Below are positions 22,750 through 35,304 of a stretch of DNA of 64,000 nt, in pieces. This DNA comes from Cornus controversa. Its lineage: Eukaryota > Streptophyta > Magnoliopsida > Cornales > Cornaceae. The notes beneath the pieces were generated by a model. The model had not been told where the DNA came from. It ran no database searches and was given only the letters and a program-made list of their open reading frames with translations. Location of the stretch: NCBI GenBank assembly GCA_026545225.1, contig CM048847.1:11712501-11776500 (forward strand), given 5' to 3'. Both the position numbers and the translations under genes were made by a program. The stretch's first letter is position 1. Every line of letters starts with the position of its first letter.

Positions 22750-24352
22750 CACATGGCCAGCTGATGCAATTTTAAAGGCCTCTTTCATGCCTCATTGCCC
22801 CCATTTAATTTTTGCATGCTTGGGTGCCTTTTGTGGACTCTCCTACATCAAAATACATTCCAAATCTTTCACTTTTATTGCCATACACCTACTTGATCAT
22901 TATCATTAATCATCATCATCATCATCCATTCCAACTTGTTATTCTCCTTCATCATTAAAATTTTAACTTTTTCATATTTCCTTTTTCACAAGAGGTGTGA
23001 ATTAATTGTGGAAGTGGGGTGATTTCTTTGAGGGGTTTTGTGCTATAAGTTTGGGGGAGGACATTGTGAATTAATTGTGGATTAGTTGGTTGATTTTGAT
23101 GCACCATTCCGACTATGACCTAGATGCTCCGACACCCCATTGTCCTTGCTTTTTCGGAGGTAACTATTTTATTTTTATTTTCTTTATTTCATTTTATTTT
23201 TTCTTTCTCAATTCAGTTTAAAAAAAAAATTATTTCATATTTATTTTCACCCATATTATTTCACTTGGTCTTTGGGGTATAGTGGTTTGTTTCGACAGGT
23301 TGTTGCATCTAAGTTTGGGGGAGTGCTTGCATTGCCTTCATACTATTGGTGTGCTATATTTTCTCATCACTGCTCTAGATTCCTGGTAACATTGTTCTTA
23401 CCCTTCTCTATGCTTTTATTGGGTGTACATTGAGGAGAATGTACAGTTTATGTTTGGGGGTGAGGCAATGCCTTATTTTTGTGCTTTATTGCATATGGGG
23501 GAAATTTGTGTGAAATTCTTCTTGTTTTAGGATTTTATTTTCTTAGTTTGTTTTTTATTTTCTTTTGTTTTATTTTTAGATAGAATGTTTTTTTACATTA
23601 TTCAAAGGATTAATACCTTATGTAGGTGATAACTTGCAATTTTTGAGTATGTTTTAAATTTTTGGAAACTATGATTTGAATTAAGTGGTTTTAATCATGG
23701 TTTGCATTGACATGCTTTGAAGTGATTAATTTTAGTTTCCTTACATGCACAGACACACTAGCATAGTCTTATGGGGTATAAACTTTGGTTTTGAGTTATT
23801 GAGTTACATATGCTTGATATTAATTAGTATCTCTTGAGAATGAGTACCGATGATGTGTTTTACTTGACTTCAATGAAAAAGAAAAGAAAAGAAAAAAAAA
23901 AGAAAAGAAAAAAAAGTGATGAATAAGAAAATCAATTTGATCCTTTTCATAATTAACCGGGCCTCTATGCCTCAGGAAGCACGGAGTGTTCGCGTCAAAA
24001 GTGAAAGGGTGAAAAAAGATGAGCATTGGTTGTTTTGATTTGTAGCCTGACTGATTCGAGTAATTAGGTTCTTCAGGGTATCTTAAACCTTAGTGCCCTA
24101 AAGCCATCTGGTTTGGGAGTCACTGACTGAAAGCTTGCTACATGGATCTTTCAGAAATCTTAATAGATCAAGACATTGCACAACCAATGAAGCAATGAAA
24201 AAAAAAAGAATGATAAGAAAAAAAATGAAAAGTCATGTATGCATGTTTGGAAGTATGATTTCAATAAGGGGAGCTAGTAAGTTGAAGGCTTATGTACCTT
24301 AATATATTCAGAGCTGAGTTATGCTACATAAGAGGACTGCTAGTTCATTTTA
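22750..24352 (+). other. 3' non-coding region of Athila C
   Basis: T-rich, with recurring taagtttgggggag phrases (around 23050, 23310 and 23450) and an A-rich stretch at 23875-23915. It contains the conserved block at 24075-24175. It corresponds to 63240-64000 of Athila H. No gene is supported here. Confidence 0.6.
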
Positions 24353-27300
24353 CACGAGGGAACTAAAGTTGATTATTTTGAGATATGTTGATGTGAATTA
24401 TGTGTGGTGACCATTGATTTGAATTATAGAATTTGAAAGTTTGGAATTATTCTTGAATGCATGTTTGTAACTATATATTGTAATCTTCTTCTTGAATTAA
24501 TGTTGAAACAGAATTTTGAATGTTTGTGGGTAACATTTCTGAAAACCCTCACGAGACTATACTCATCCACTAGGGGGAACCTAGGGGTTTAAAGGCGTGT
24601 TGCATATGCTAAATGAAATCGTTTCTCCCACGAAAGTGGAGTTCGGTAGTTAGTTAGTATTTGTTAGTTTCTTTGTTTTAGTTTAGTTTTATTCTATTGC
24701 TAAGGGACTAGCAATATGTAAGTTTGGGGATGTGATAGGTGTTGAATGTTACGCATTCTAGCCTCTTAACTTATGTATTTTATTCTCTTACTGATAGATT
24801 ATTTTGATATTTTACTTTCTTTTAGTGTTTTCTGTATTTTTAGGACCTTAATGATTATTTCAGTTAAAACCATGCTTTTGGGCTTTTAAAGAAGACATCC
24901 AAGATGGTTAGATGAAACCTACTTCAAGGAGATCCATTCAAGCTTTTATTTCAACTCAAATCAGCCCATGAAAGAGGTCCAAGAGAATTACAGCTGCTTA
25001 AGAAGATTTCGGGCCTGAAGTCCAAATCTGCGCATAATATAGTCTTAATCCCGTTTTGGAAAATGGACCAGAAGTGTTATTTCCGAGCCTCAAATTGACT
25101 TAATTTTCTCATAAGTTGAATGAAATTCGATTCTGTACACTTTGTATTTTACGGAAATTCCGTGAATCGGACTTCTAATGGGACAAAAGTTGGGCCAAAC
25201 GTCAGCAGGAAAAACCCACCTGATTAGCGTTGCGGGAAAATCTAATTAATTCCTAATTGGATTAGGACTTTGATGTATTCTCTTGGCTATTTAAAGTGAC
25301 AAATTGGGGCTGTATTGAGAGGCTTGACAGCAGCTTTGAAGAGCTTTTGGAATGGAGAATCATTGAAGAACAAGGCGTATCATGAGCGGCTAGTTCAGCC
25401 ATCAGGGTTTTGATGTAGCCCTAACTAAACATCACTGGTTTGATTGTTCTAATTATTGGGGATTTTTGTATTCATTCATAGATTGTGTAATTTAGAGGAT
25501 TCTTATTATAGAATTGAGCAATAAAAGTCTTATAAATTCTGTTTCAATTATTTCTTATCTTGTCTTAGATAACTGATTGTTGTTATTGAACTCATCCCTC
25601 TTGTTTTCTGTGATCATGAGAGTGATTATTACACAATGGTTTTCATTGAATATATCATTAAAAGCTTTGATGGATTATGCCTAGAGAAGATGAACCATAC
25701 TGCACCCTAGAGTAGAGTAGTTAGGCAGATGGCCCATGCCAATCGAAGATAGTCCATGACTTAGCCTTAATCATATGTTATCTTCTTGACGGATGGAGGT
25801 GAGCTTGTAGCCACCGACACCACTTATGCATGATATGATGCCCCATAGTTAGTTCAATTGACCATTGATTGTGAAGTTAGTGGTGAAATCAATAACCCTA
25901 GACTTAACTTATATTCTCTACACGAGGGAACTAGAGTTGATTATTTTGAGATATGTTGATGTGAATTATGTGTGAGGACCATTGATTTGAATTATAGAAT
26001 TTGAAAGTTTGGAAGTATTCTTGAATGCATGTTTGTAACTATATATTGTAATCTTCTTCTTGAATTAATGTTGAAACATAATTTTGAATGTTTGTGGGTA
26101 ACATTTCTGGAAACCCTCACGAGACTATACTCGTCCACTTGGGGGAACCTAGGGGTTTAAAGGCTTGTTGCATATGCTAAATGCAATCGTTTCTCCCACG
26201 AAAGTGGAGTTCGGTAGTTAGTTAGTATTTGTTAGTTTCTTTGTTTTAGTTTTATTTTATTCTATTGCTAAGAGACTAGCAATATGTAAGTTTGGGGGTG
26301 TGATAGGCGTTGAATGTTACGCATTCTAGCCTCTTAACTTATGTATTTTATTCTCTTAGTGATAGATTATTTTTATATTTTACTTTCTTTTAGTGTTTTC
26401 TGTATTTTCAGGACCTTACTGATTATTTCAGTTAAAACAATGCTTTTGGGCTTTTCAAGAAGACATCCAAGATGGTTAGATTAAGCCTACTTCAAGGAGA
26501 TCCATTCAACCATTTATTTCAACTCAAATCAGCCCATGAAAGAGGTCCAAGAGAATTTCAGCTGTTTAAGAAGGTTTCGGGCCTGAAGCCCAAATCTGCG
26601 CATAATACAGTCTTAATCCCGTTTTGGAAAATGGACCAGAAGTGTTATTTCTGAGCCTCAAATTGACTTAATTTCTACAATGATTTAACGAAATTCGATT
26701 CTGTACACTTTTGTATTTCACGGAAATTTCATGAATCGGACTTCTAGTGGGTCAAAAGTTGGGCCGAACGTCAGCAGGGAAAACCCACCTGATTAGTGCT
26801 GCGGGAAAATATAATTAATTCCTAATTGGATTAGGACTTTGATGTATTCTCTTGGATATTTAAAGTGACAAATTGGGGCTGTATTGAGAGGCTTGACAGC
26901 AGCTTTGAAGAGCTTTTGGAATGGAGAATCATTGGAGAACAAGGCGTATCATGAGCGGCTAGTTCAGCCATCAGGGTTTTGATGTAGCCCTAACTAAACA
27001 TCACTGGTTTGATTGTTCTAATTATTGGGGATTTTTGTATTCATTCATAGATTGTGTAATTTAAAGGATTCTTATTATAGAATTGAGCAATAAAAGTCTT
27101 ATAAATTCAGTTTCAATTATTTTTATCTTGTCTTAGATATTTGATTGTTGTTATTGAACTCGTCCCTCTTGTTTTCTGTGATCATGAGAGTGATTATTAC
27201 ACAATGGTTTTCATTGAATATATCATTAAAAGTTTTGATGGATTATGCCTAGAGAAGATGAACCATACTGCACCCTAGATTAGAGTAATTAGGCAGATGG

Positions 27301-27488
27301 CCCATGCTAATCGAAGATAGTCCATGACTTAGCCTTAATCATATGTTATCTTCTTGACGGATGGAGGTGAGCTTGTAGCCACTGACACCACTTATGCATG
27401 ATATGATGCCCCATAGTTAGTTCAATTGACCATTGATTGTGAAGTTAGTGGTGAAATCAATAACCCTAGACTTATCTTATATTCTCTA
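24353..27488. repeat. 1568-bp tandem duplication spanning 3' internal sequence and part of the LTR
   Basis: Unit 1 is 24353-25920 and unit 2 is 25921-27488, both starting cacgagggaacta. Each contains about 380 bp of 3' internal region, the purine tract (aagtttgggg.tg) and the first 1188 bp of an LTR (starts 24733 and 26301). The junction at 25916-25925 fuses LTR text tctacac to internal text tacacgaggg, a five-base overlap (TACAC). The units differ by about 3% by eye in the internal part. Confidence 0.88.
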
Positions 27489-27726
27489 CACTCAGTTTTT
27501 CTTGCTTTTGTTCAATTGCTTCATTAGTTAATTTAGTTATAAAAATCAGAACTCTTTTCTCTAAAATTTAATTAGAATTAATTTCTTATATCCAACTTAG
27601 TCATACCACAGTCCCTGAGGTTCGACACCCTTTTCGATAGCCCTATTCTGCAAGGAATTCGTTTTATTGCGAAGTGTGGTAATTTTTAATTGATATACTT
27701 TTTGAGTCACAGTCACACACGAATCA
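26301..27726 (+). repeat. 3' LTR of Athila C (1426 bp)
   Basis: Follows the tract gtaagtttgggggtg and ends CACACGAATCA next to the right copy of the target duplication GGGTG. Confidence 0.88.
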
Positions 27727-28069
27727 GGGTGTCTTTGATAGAGGGTGCAAAACATTTGGGTTTATGCAGTCACTTTAATCCAACTTTCTATGTCATGCCT
27801 CGATTTTTGATAACCAAGTTGGTACAGGAAACAGAGCTGAATAGTTCATTCTGTACCTCATGTCATCATCCACATGTTCATGTACCTCTCATCATTCACA
27901 ACAATTATTCCAAAATACCTTGCAACCATGAAAACTACAACACATAAACAATTACATGTACATATGCCCTTCATTATTCATCCCAATGGTCTCCACATAG
28001 GTCTCGACCTCCATCTATGTTCCAATATTAATAAAATTCCTTCCCTGCCCAATTTCGGTGGATTGGTAC

Positions 28070-28260
28070 CACCTTACAGTCAGCTGAAACCTGGGTTCAA
28101 TTAACCCCATTCTATTTCCTTCTATTGGCCGGCTGGATGACAGTTTTGGTTGACCGAAAGAGAGCTTTCGGTCGGTTGAAACCCCTTTACAATCGTCCAA
28201 AATAGGTATCCAACTTGTAAAAGTTCAGGATCTTATTTTAGTCGGCTGCTGCACAGATAA
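28070..28260. repeat. Array of GGTCGGTTGAAAC / TTGACCGAAAG words in LTR of element F
   Basis: Loose inverted words (cagctgaaacctggg, ggccggctggatgac, ttggttgaccgaaag, ctttcggtcggttgaaac, gtcggctgctgcac) lie at about the same distance from the LTR end (280-470 bp) as the array in element 1 (385-631 bp). The words differ from those in element 1. Confidence 0.55.
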
Positions 28261-29454
28261 TGCGACCAAAAGTCCAAAACCTATTTTCTCAAGTCCAAGT
28301 CTTTTCCCTAATTTCGTATATGCATTTTAACTCAAAACATAAGTAAAATCTCACAAAATTCATACTTGTACACCTCAAATTGCTAAATCCATACATTTTA
28401 TCCATGTGTTTCATAAACATACATTCTCAACATCCTTCATACATTTCAAACTTGCTGAAAGGTAAAATATGATGTTTTAATACATATATGTCATCCAACA
28501 TACATATCCTTTGTTAAAATGTACATAAATCATTTCTACACTAGTCCAAATGCCACAAACCAGCATAAACACTTATATGCTTGTCTTAGAACACAAAAGC
28601 TCAAAAATGGAGTTCTTCTACTCTATGTCCAACTCATGGTTGTGCATCCTCAACCACCTCCTTACCATGTCTTAAAAGTGTTAGTGTAGGAGATGAGCAA
28701 TTTCAATAGCTCAAGGTTAACTTATTGTGCATACCATTCAAGTCCATATTTCATAATTAATGCATTAACACCAAAGACATACATCAACAACTATGTGACA
28801 TGCTTCCTACCATTCTAATCAAAGCTCAAATTTTCATTCATTTCGTGGCATATGTGTCAAATCTAACTTACAACCATCATATTTGTAACTTATGACATTT
28901 CCAAAATCGGATTAACTATCCACACAAGTCATATAATTCTCATGAGTTACACATAAAACTCAAACATTCTCGAAATTGGTTCATACTCACACACCTAAAT
29001 TCGAATATGTACCGAAGTCACATATCCCATGTCGTAGTTATTTTAGGGCTACTAACTAACTGGTAACCAACCTTCTTGCGCAATTTTGAGGTCATTTAAC
29101 CCCCGGGAATATGTTTCCCGTCTACATTGTTATGAGTCATCTCTGAGTCACACCCCACACTCATACAAAATATGTCACATTTTGACTACACAATCACAAA
29201 TCTCGATGCATTGCACCCATTGCATGTCCTAATTCAACTCTAGCATGTCACGCAAGAATCATAAGACATATACATAAACTCAACCCCCAAAACTGGATTT
29301 TCACCATTTTCCCCCAAAATCCCTAATATGCAATACATACTTCATTTTGCACATATAAGAAATCATGCATTTCAAGGCATATACCAACCATTTTGAGTCA
29401 AAAGAAACATATGTATATCCATTTAGAACAAGAATCTTAACCTAAAGAGATTTA

Positions 29455-31030
29455 TGTTGTGCTTGGAAAGGGTATTTTGTTTTACCAAAATAATTCTTAT
29501 CCAATTCTTAATAAACCACTCGCAATACCATGAATCTTTGTAAGATAGAGCTCTTGTGAAGGTGTCGATCCCACAGAGAATGTGATTAAGTTACTCTTAT
29601 TTGATTCATTGAAAGAGAAGTTGATATTTTTGGTATTTGTTTAACATAAAATAAAATGGCACTAGCTATAATTTAAATTGATAAATATAAGAGGGACTAG
29701 GGTATTGATTTCACCACTATCCTCACATCAATGGAAGAATGTATTTCAACTTGGGAAAGTTACATATGTATAATCATGATTCATGGGATTTGTCACATAC
29801 CACCATGATATCTTCAAGAAAATACATAAATCAAAATATAAGAATAATTCATCTCTAGTTAGCATGAATCGTCTACCTAACTACTTAAATAAAAGACATA
29901 ACAAGAAATTAAAAGTGTAGAACGATTCATCTTTCTTAAGCATCAATTATCAAATCTAATGAATTTATGTTCAAATAAAACTATTGTATAACTTTCATAC
30001 TTTATAAGACAAGAGAAGAAATGAAGTCAAGATTGAACATAACTTTATACTTCAATTACAAATGTAATCCTCGAAGTTATAAAACTTATTATACACATAT
30101 AACAGTCCCAAATAAAGATATTATTATCATACCATTGATGCTTGGCTAGGGCTACATCAATGCCCTAGGAAGAGTTTTAACTCCTCATGGCTAACTTACA
30201 AGTCTTCATGGTTGGAAAACACTTCATATTTCTCTATGTGTGCAGAATTTTTCCACTCACTTCTCCTTTCTTTACACTACTCAATTCCCCTCCATTGATA
30301 GCCAAAGTTAGTGCAATATGAGTGTCCACCATTTATTCCACTTAAACTCATCCTATGGCCTAAATAACTCCATATGTATTCTATTTTAGAAGAATTGGAT
30401 CATCTCCCTCCATGTGTATAGCACTTTGGTGAATTCATTGAGTGGGGTGGTTGCTTATCATATCATTGGTCACTTCTCACAAATTTTCAAAGCAATCAAA
30501 GAAAAATCTGTCCAGAATATTTATGCTACTGTTTTAGCCACTTTCAACTACCAAGATGTCAGATTTAGAGATTTCTCAAAACTAAACGTATTTAGAACTG
30601 TCTTTTATCTTTCTACAGCCGTAAAAATCACCTTAATTGGAGTTTGTAGCATGAAGTTATGGTCAAAATACAAACATTGCGCAGATCAGAATTTTGAACA
30701 AATTTTGGGCTTGAGATTGGTCTTGAACTTGTACTTGACCCAATTAATGAACCAATTCAGATTTTTGGCCCCTTTTGCATTAAATCTTCAATATAGCTTT
30801 GCCCAATCCATGGACTCATCATTAGAAGTTGGCCCAAAATAATGGCAATTTCTTGTTCTTATAGAAGCCTCATTGAAAGCCCAAGAACCATGGAATTAAC
30901 CATTATTTCATCTAAGGATCTGAAAATGACAAAAACAAAATAATACTATAAAAATACTAATATAAGCATAATTAAAGGATTAACACATGTAAATTAGAAG
31001 GACCGAATTCACAACATTCTGTGCTTATCA
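29455..31030 (-). mobile_element. Solo LTR E, Athila-type (1576 bp)
   Basis: On the minus strand it starts TGATAAGCACAGAATG (31030) and ends AAGCACAACA (29455). It is flanked by perfect 5-bp duplications ATTTA (29450-29454 and 31031-31035). The end region (ccactcgcaa.accatgaatctttg ... gtgtcgatcccac) matches Athila A's LTR (ccactcgcaagagcacgaatctttg ... gtatcgatcccac). A lone LTR with intact target duplications is the usual product of recombination between the two LTRs of one element. The reading frame of 142 codons inside is not a gene. Confidence 0.88.
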
Positions 31031-31732
31031 ATTTACACATCATATATCACATGACAAACATTTATTTTATGCTAATAAATGAAATTAAACTTGAAATTAG
31101 AAGACACAACACTTATTCCTACCTCAGTAGCTATAGTTTCAAGCTATCCCACACTTTCACCAATCTGAAAGTTGTCCAACCGGAACTTTGTTTGCTTCCA
31201 AGTGAAGCCCTTATCGCATAGAACGTACTTCTCTTCTTTGGCATCTTCCGAATCAAACTTTAAAGCTATCTACATCTACAGAGAAGAAGAAGAACACAAA
31301 GAGGAGAGAAGGAGGAGCTTGGTCAGCTATTTTAGAGAGATAAAAAAATGATTGAAATATCTCTAGTTAATATTTATATGCCCTATGCTGTAAAAAGACT
31401 AAAATTCCCTTACTCACTTAACGTATATTTTTGACCTCTGTTTTTAACATCTCTCCAAATATTTTAATTGGGCTATGATTGAAAATAAAATTTTGCAAAA
31501 AAATATTCAGATTCCCGGGCCCACCCGACCCCTATCTGTGTCCCAATAACCCAAAATTTTAAAATGAGTCGAATGGCTCATAAAACTCTTTGGACCTCTA
31601 AACTAGTCTGCATATATGTAAATCATGCCTATAAAATATACAAAACATTTAAATTGGTATTTTAGAAAATAAAAAAAATAAAAAAATATGAATCTTTAAT
31701 ACCTCCCCTCCTTAGGAGATTTCATCCCAAAA

Positions 31733-32278
31733 TTGGATATACCTTATGAAAAAACAAATTCAAGTACTTGGATTGAACTTGTTGCTCTCGTTCCCAAGTA
31801 GCCTCTTCTAGTCTGTGGTGTCTTCATAAGACCTTAACCAATGGTATGGTATTCCCACTCAACACTTACTATCTAGTGTTAAGAACTTCTACCGTTCACT
31901 CATCATACAACACGTCTTCCACGATCTCAATGTTTGTCCAGACCAAAACATGTGACAGATCCGGCTCATATTTCCTCAACATAGAAATATGAAAGACATT
32001 GTGTACCCCTTTAATTGTGGTGGCAAAGCTAACCGATAAGCCACTTCACCAACACACTCCACTATCTCAAAGGGTCCAATGAAACTTAGCGATAACTTGC
32101 CACTCTTTTCGAATCTCATCAATCCCTTACATGGAGAAACCTTGAGAAACACATGGTCTCCCACATCAAATGACAAAGGTCTCCTCCTCCGATTGGCATA
32201 ACTTTTCTGTCTATTTTCTTCCATGATCAACCATTGATGAATCAACTTGATTTTCTCCGTAGTCTCATGTACTATATC
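31733..32278 (-). pseudogene. C-terminal part of Tekay-type pol (integrase end), broken
   Basis: Text such as RQKSYANRRRRPLSFDVGDHVFLKVSPCKG, RFEKSGKLSLSFIGPFEIVE and VGEVAYRLALPPQLKG is the GPF/Y module at the integrase C-terminus of Ty3/gypsy elements. A purine tract and LTR follow directly. Only the end of pol is present, since element G begins at about 32279. Confidence 0.8.
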
Positions 32279-33379
32279 TGCCCTATAGAGATCGGGCCCA
32301 ATTTTGACTGGTTTTCATTTTAAACATCATTTTTCCCTAATTGCATTTTGAATGATGTTTAGCAAGTTGTGAATGTGAGAAACATGTTTGGGGAGTTGTT
32401 TTAAGGTTTTGGGAAGTTTTGAGAATATTTGGAGAAGTTTAACTTTTTGGGTCAATGGGCCCCAGGATGCGGTCCAGTGGGCTCTAAATTTTTTTTGAGA
32501 AAATATAATTTTTGATTATGGAGCAAACGAAATTCTTAGAGAGTTAAGGAGTTGATTTTAGAGCCATGACTACTTTCAAAATCGAAAAAGGAGACCAGGA
32601 GGGTACGTTAAGTGACTCGAGGGTGTTTTAGCCATTTTGCACTGCAAAGAGGCATAAATATCTTGGAGGGGTTGAGATATTTCATTTTACAACTTTCCCT
32701 CTCTCACTCTAGCTCTCCCACTTAATGTCTCTCCCTTTTGTCTACATTTCAGAAGGCTTAGGCCTTGATTTGGAAGTTCCCAAAGTAGGGTAGATTGTTC
32801 CTCAGGCCAAGGGCATCGGTTTGAACTAAAGAAAGTCCATGTTTGATAAGGTGAAAAGGGCTAAAAATTTGGAGACTTAGCTTCCAAGCTTATGATTTGA
32901 GGTACGGTGTGAAATTCCTCTTTATTTTGATTCTTTAGGTCACATACTTGTGACATGAAATTTTGTTATAAGAATTTTGTGAAAACATGATCTTATTGCA
33001 CATATTTGGATTGTGTAACATCTCTTGGTTGAAATTTATGTATTGCATATGTATAGTTATTGTCCATGAATGTAATATTGCAATTTTGGATTCATTTGAA
33101 GAGTTTCGTGAAAATTTGATTTCAAATGTTGAGTTTATACATGAAGAACATTTTCTTGAAAATGCATTGGTTGTGATTTTCATGAAATGGGTGATTTTCA
33201 AGGTGAGATGCTTGAGGTGAAAGTGTGTGCATAACTTGACATAGATTATGCATTTGGTGAGAATTATAAAAATTGTGAATTTTGTGCATTTATGTGATAA
33301 GTGTACATTATGTGACAGGTGTAGTTTTTGGGGCCTGTGTGAGAATTAATAAGAGCCTAGAGCCCTAGGGTGCAATACC
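32279..33379 (+). repeat. LTR of Tekay-type element G, first segment
   Basis: Begins tgccctatagagatcgggcccaatt and matches the reverse complement of element 1's LTR from its 5' end (tgtagagaccgtgcccaatt), including aaatgatgtttagca and ggttttgggaagtttt. The LTR text stops at 33379 at the CACTA end and resumes at about 55750. Confidence 0.8.
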
Positions 33380-33880
33380 CACTACAAGAAAAAAGACTTT
33401 CTACGGCGGGCAAAAAAGGCTTTTACCACGGGCACAGCCCGCCGTGGTATCGGGTGTCGTAGTTGTCCATAGACTTTCTACCACAGGCTTCGCCCGTGGT
33501 AGAGAACATACTTTTAACCACGGGCTTGAGCCCGTGGTAGAAAGTTATTTTTCTACCACAAGCGTTACCCGTAGTAGAAAGTATTCTTTCTACCACGGGC
33601 TTCGCCCGTGGTATAAAAATAACTTTTAACCACGGGTTCAAGCCCGTGGTAGAATAATTACTTTTAACCACGGGCTCCGCCCGTGGTAGAAAGTATGATT
33701 TCTACCACGGGCTTTACCCGTAGTAGAAAGTATTCTTTCTACCACGGGCGAACCCCGTGGTAAAAAAACATACTTTCCACCACGGGCTCAACCAGTGGTA
33801 GAATAATAACTTTTAACCACAGGCTGAGCCCGTGGTAGAAAGTATTTATTCTACCACGGGCTTAGCCCGTGGTGGAAAGT
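33380..33880. repeat. Left subterminal palindromic repeat array of the CACTA element
   Basis: About eleven hairpin-like units of the form ctaccacgggcttcgcccgtggtag, spaced about 35-50 bp apart with attr.tttctacc linkers and alternating loops (ttcgc, ttgag, tttac, tgag, ttag). Arms of 9-11 bp are near perfect. This is the part expected to bind the element's own DNA-binding protein. Confidence 0.88.
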
Positions 33881-35269
33881 TTAATAATTTTTTTAAAAAA
33901 ATTATATGCCTGTACAACAAAATTTACAAAATCACCTGTAGAACAAAAATCATCCATCTTCAATTCCACCAATATACAACTGAACAACACCCAAAGTCAT
34001 ATTCACACCAAGTCTTGATAACATCAGTATTAACAGGTTTTGCAGAATACTTTTGCAACAAATAATCATCAAAAATAGCAACCAATGTTGAACAGATTTA
34101 GGTACTACATTTGTAAAATTGCATCAAAATATTAATCCTACCAATCACCAACAAATAAATTAATCACAAACTTCTTTTATATTCAAAGAGCTAGTTCCGA
34201 GACATATCTATTCAAAGAAAAAAAAAAGTCTCAATACTAACACAACTAACATTATGATTGCTTACCAATAGCATTCCTTTCAACCAAAACATTAAGCTAT
34301 ATCAAAACTATATTAAAAAAACTGAAACGCTTTGCTTAAATGCATAACACAACTATACCCAAAAAAATAGCCATAATGTCCAAAAGTTAGTCACTGTCAA
34401 GTGTGTCACTGTCTAAAATATCTGATCAGTCTTCAAAAAAATATATGTCCAAAAGTTGGTTAAAATAAACCTACATTATAAAACATTTTCAATCAAAATC
34501 AATACTCTTTCTAATAATCAATTCAATTTAAAAATATTTTCAATCAAAATCAATACTCTTTCTAATAATCAATTCAATTTAAACTCTAAGTACACTAATA
34601 AAATACTCCATATTTAAACAAATGGTTTAAGAGTAGTTCATGTCATGTAATGCATGTATATTATATGTAGTTTCAATTCAGAATTAACTCTAAATTTGTG
34701 ATTTGTCTTTTCCATCTTTTGTTTTAAAAAAGAGTAAGATCCAAATGAATATCTCGCAACTATTTTCCTTGAATGCTAAAACCCTCCAGTAGTTTTATCT
34801 GTGTACATTATGTGAATTTCACTTTGAAAGAGTATTAATGTTTTCATAGACATGAGATCTAATGTCATTGTAATTGGAAAAATTGATTAAAATTAGAGAT
34901 GCAATATCAACTCAGTATTGCATAATGTTGGTAAAAAAATATATATATGTGAGATTCTAAGAGAATAGGTGCTACATATTTTATGATCAAATATCCCAAG
35001 GCTATATGATTTTTATTATTATTATTATTATTTTCACAGAAGATGAAACATTCAAATTGGCAAGAAACTGCTTCTTTTCATGATTGATCCAAAGAAGTCA
35101 ATAATTAAAGATTCATTGCTTTCAATGGTGAAGAGTCAAAAATAAGAGCATCCAAAACAGTTTCTACACTAGGAGAAACAGAGCAATGCAACCAATGTTA
35201 CATGATAGAGTAAGCGTAAGACTATCTCATTATCTTACAATGATATGTCACTGGAAAACAAGACAGAGA

Positions 35270-35304
<35 letters not shown>

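Larger units (their letters stand above)
18686..27726 (+). mobile_element. Athila-type Ty3/gypsy retrotransposon C, with internal tandem duplication
   Basis: The outer LTRs (18686-20111 and 26301-27726, both 1426 bp) start TGATAGGCGTTGAATG and end CACACGAATCA. They are flanked by the 5-bp duplication GGGTG (18681-18685 and 27727-27731), so this is one integration. Inside are a tRNA-Asp-type primer site, gag, a word array, non-coding 3' sequence, and an additional partial LTR copy created by a 1568-bp tandem duplication. No reverse transcriptase, RNase H or integrase was seen, so the copy is broken and could only have moved with help. The outer LTRs differ by about 4% over the first 345 bp compared by eye, suggesting an insertion one to a few million years old. 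Confidence 0.85.
27791..32278 (-). mobile_element. Ty3/gypsy Tekay/Del-type element F: end of pol plus 3' LTR
   Basis: Read on the minus strand: end of pol (about 32278 to 31733), a purine tract (31701-31712 read as ggaggggagg) and a 3' LTR from about 31690 to 27791, where it ends ggcatgaca. The LTR matches element 1's LTR in order (28560 region to 3960, 28690 to 4097, 29040 to 4380, 31000-31690 to 4920-5630). Solo LTR E sits inside it. Element G cuts off its 5' part. It is broken and old. Confidence 0.75.

Noticed and set aside
30414-30842. 142-codon plus-strand reading frame resembling a small membrane protein
   Set aside because: It lies wholly inside solo LTR E, antisense to it, and matches no family recognised.
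33423-33671. Reading frames in the CACTA subterminal array (repeated FYHGLKPV-type text)
   Set aside because: They are a by-product of palindromic DNA repeats.
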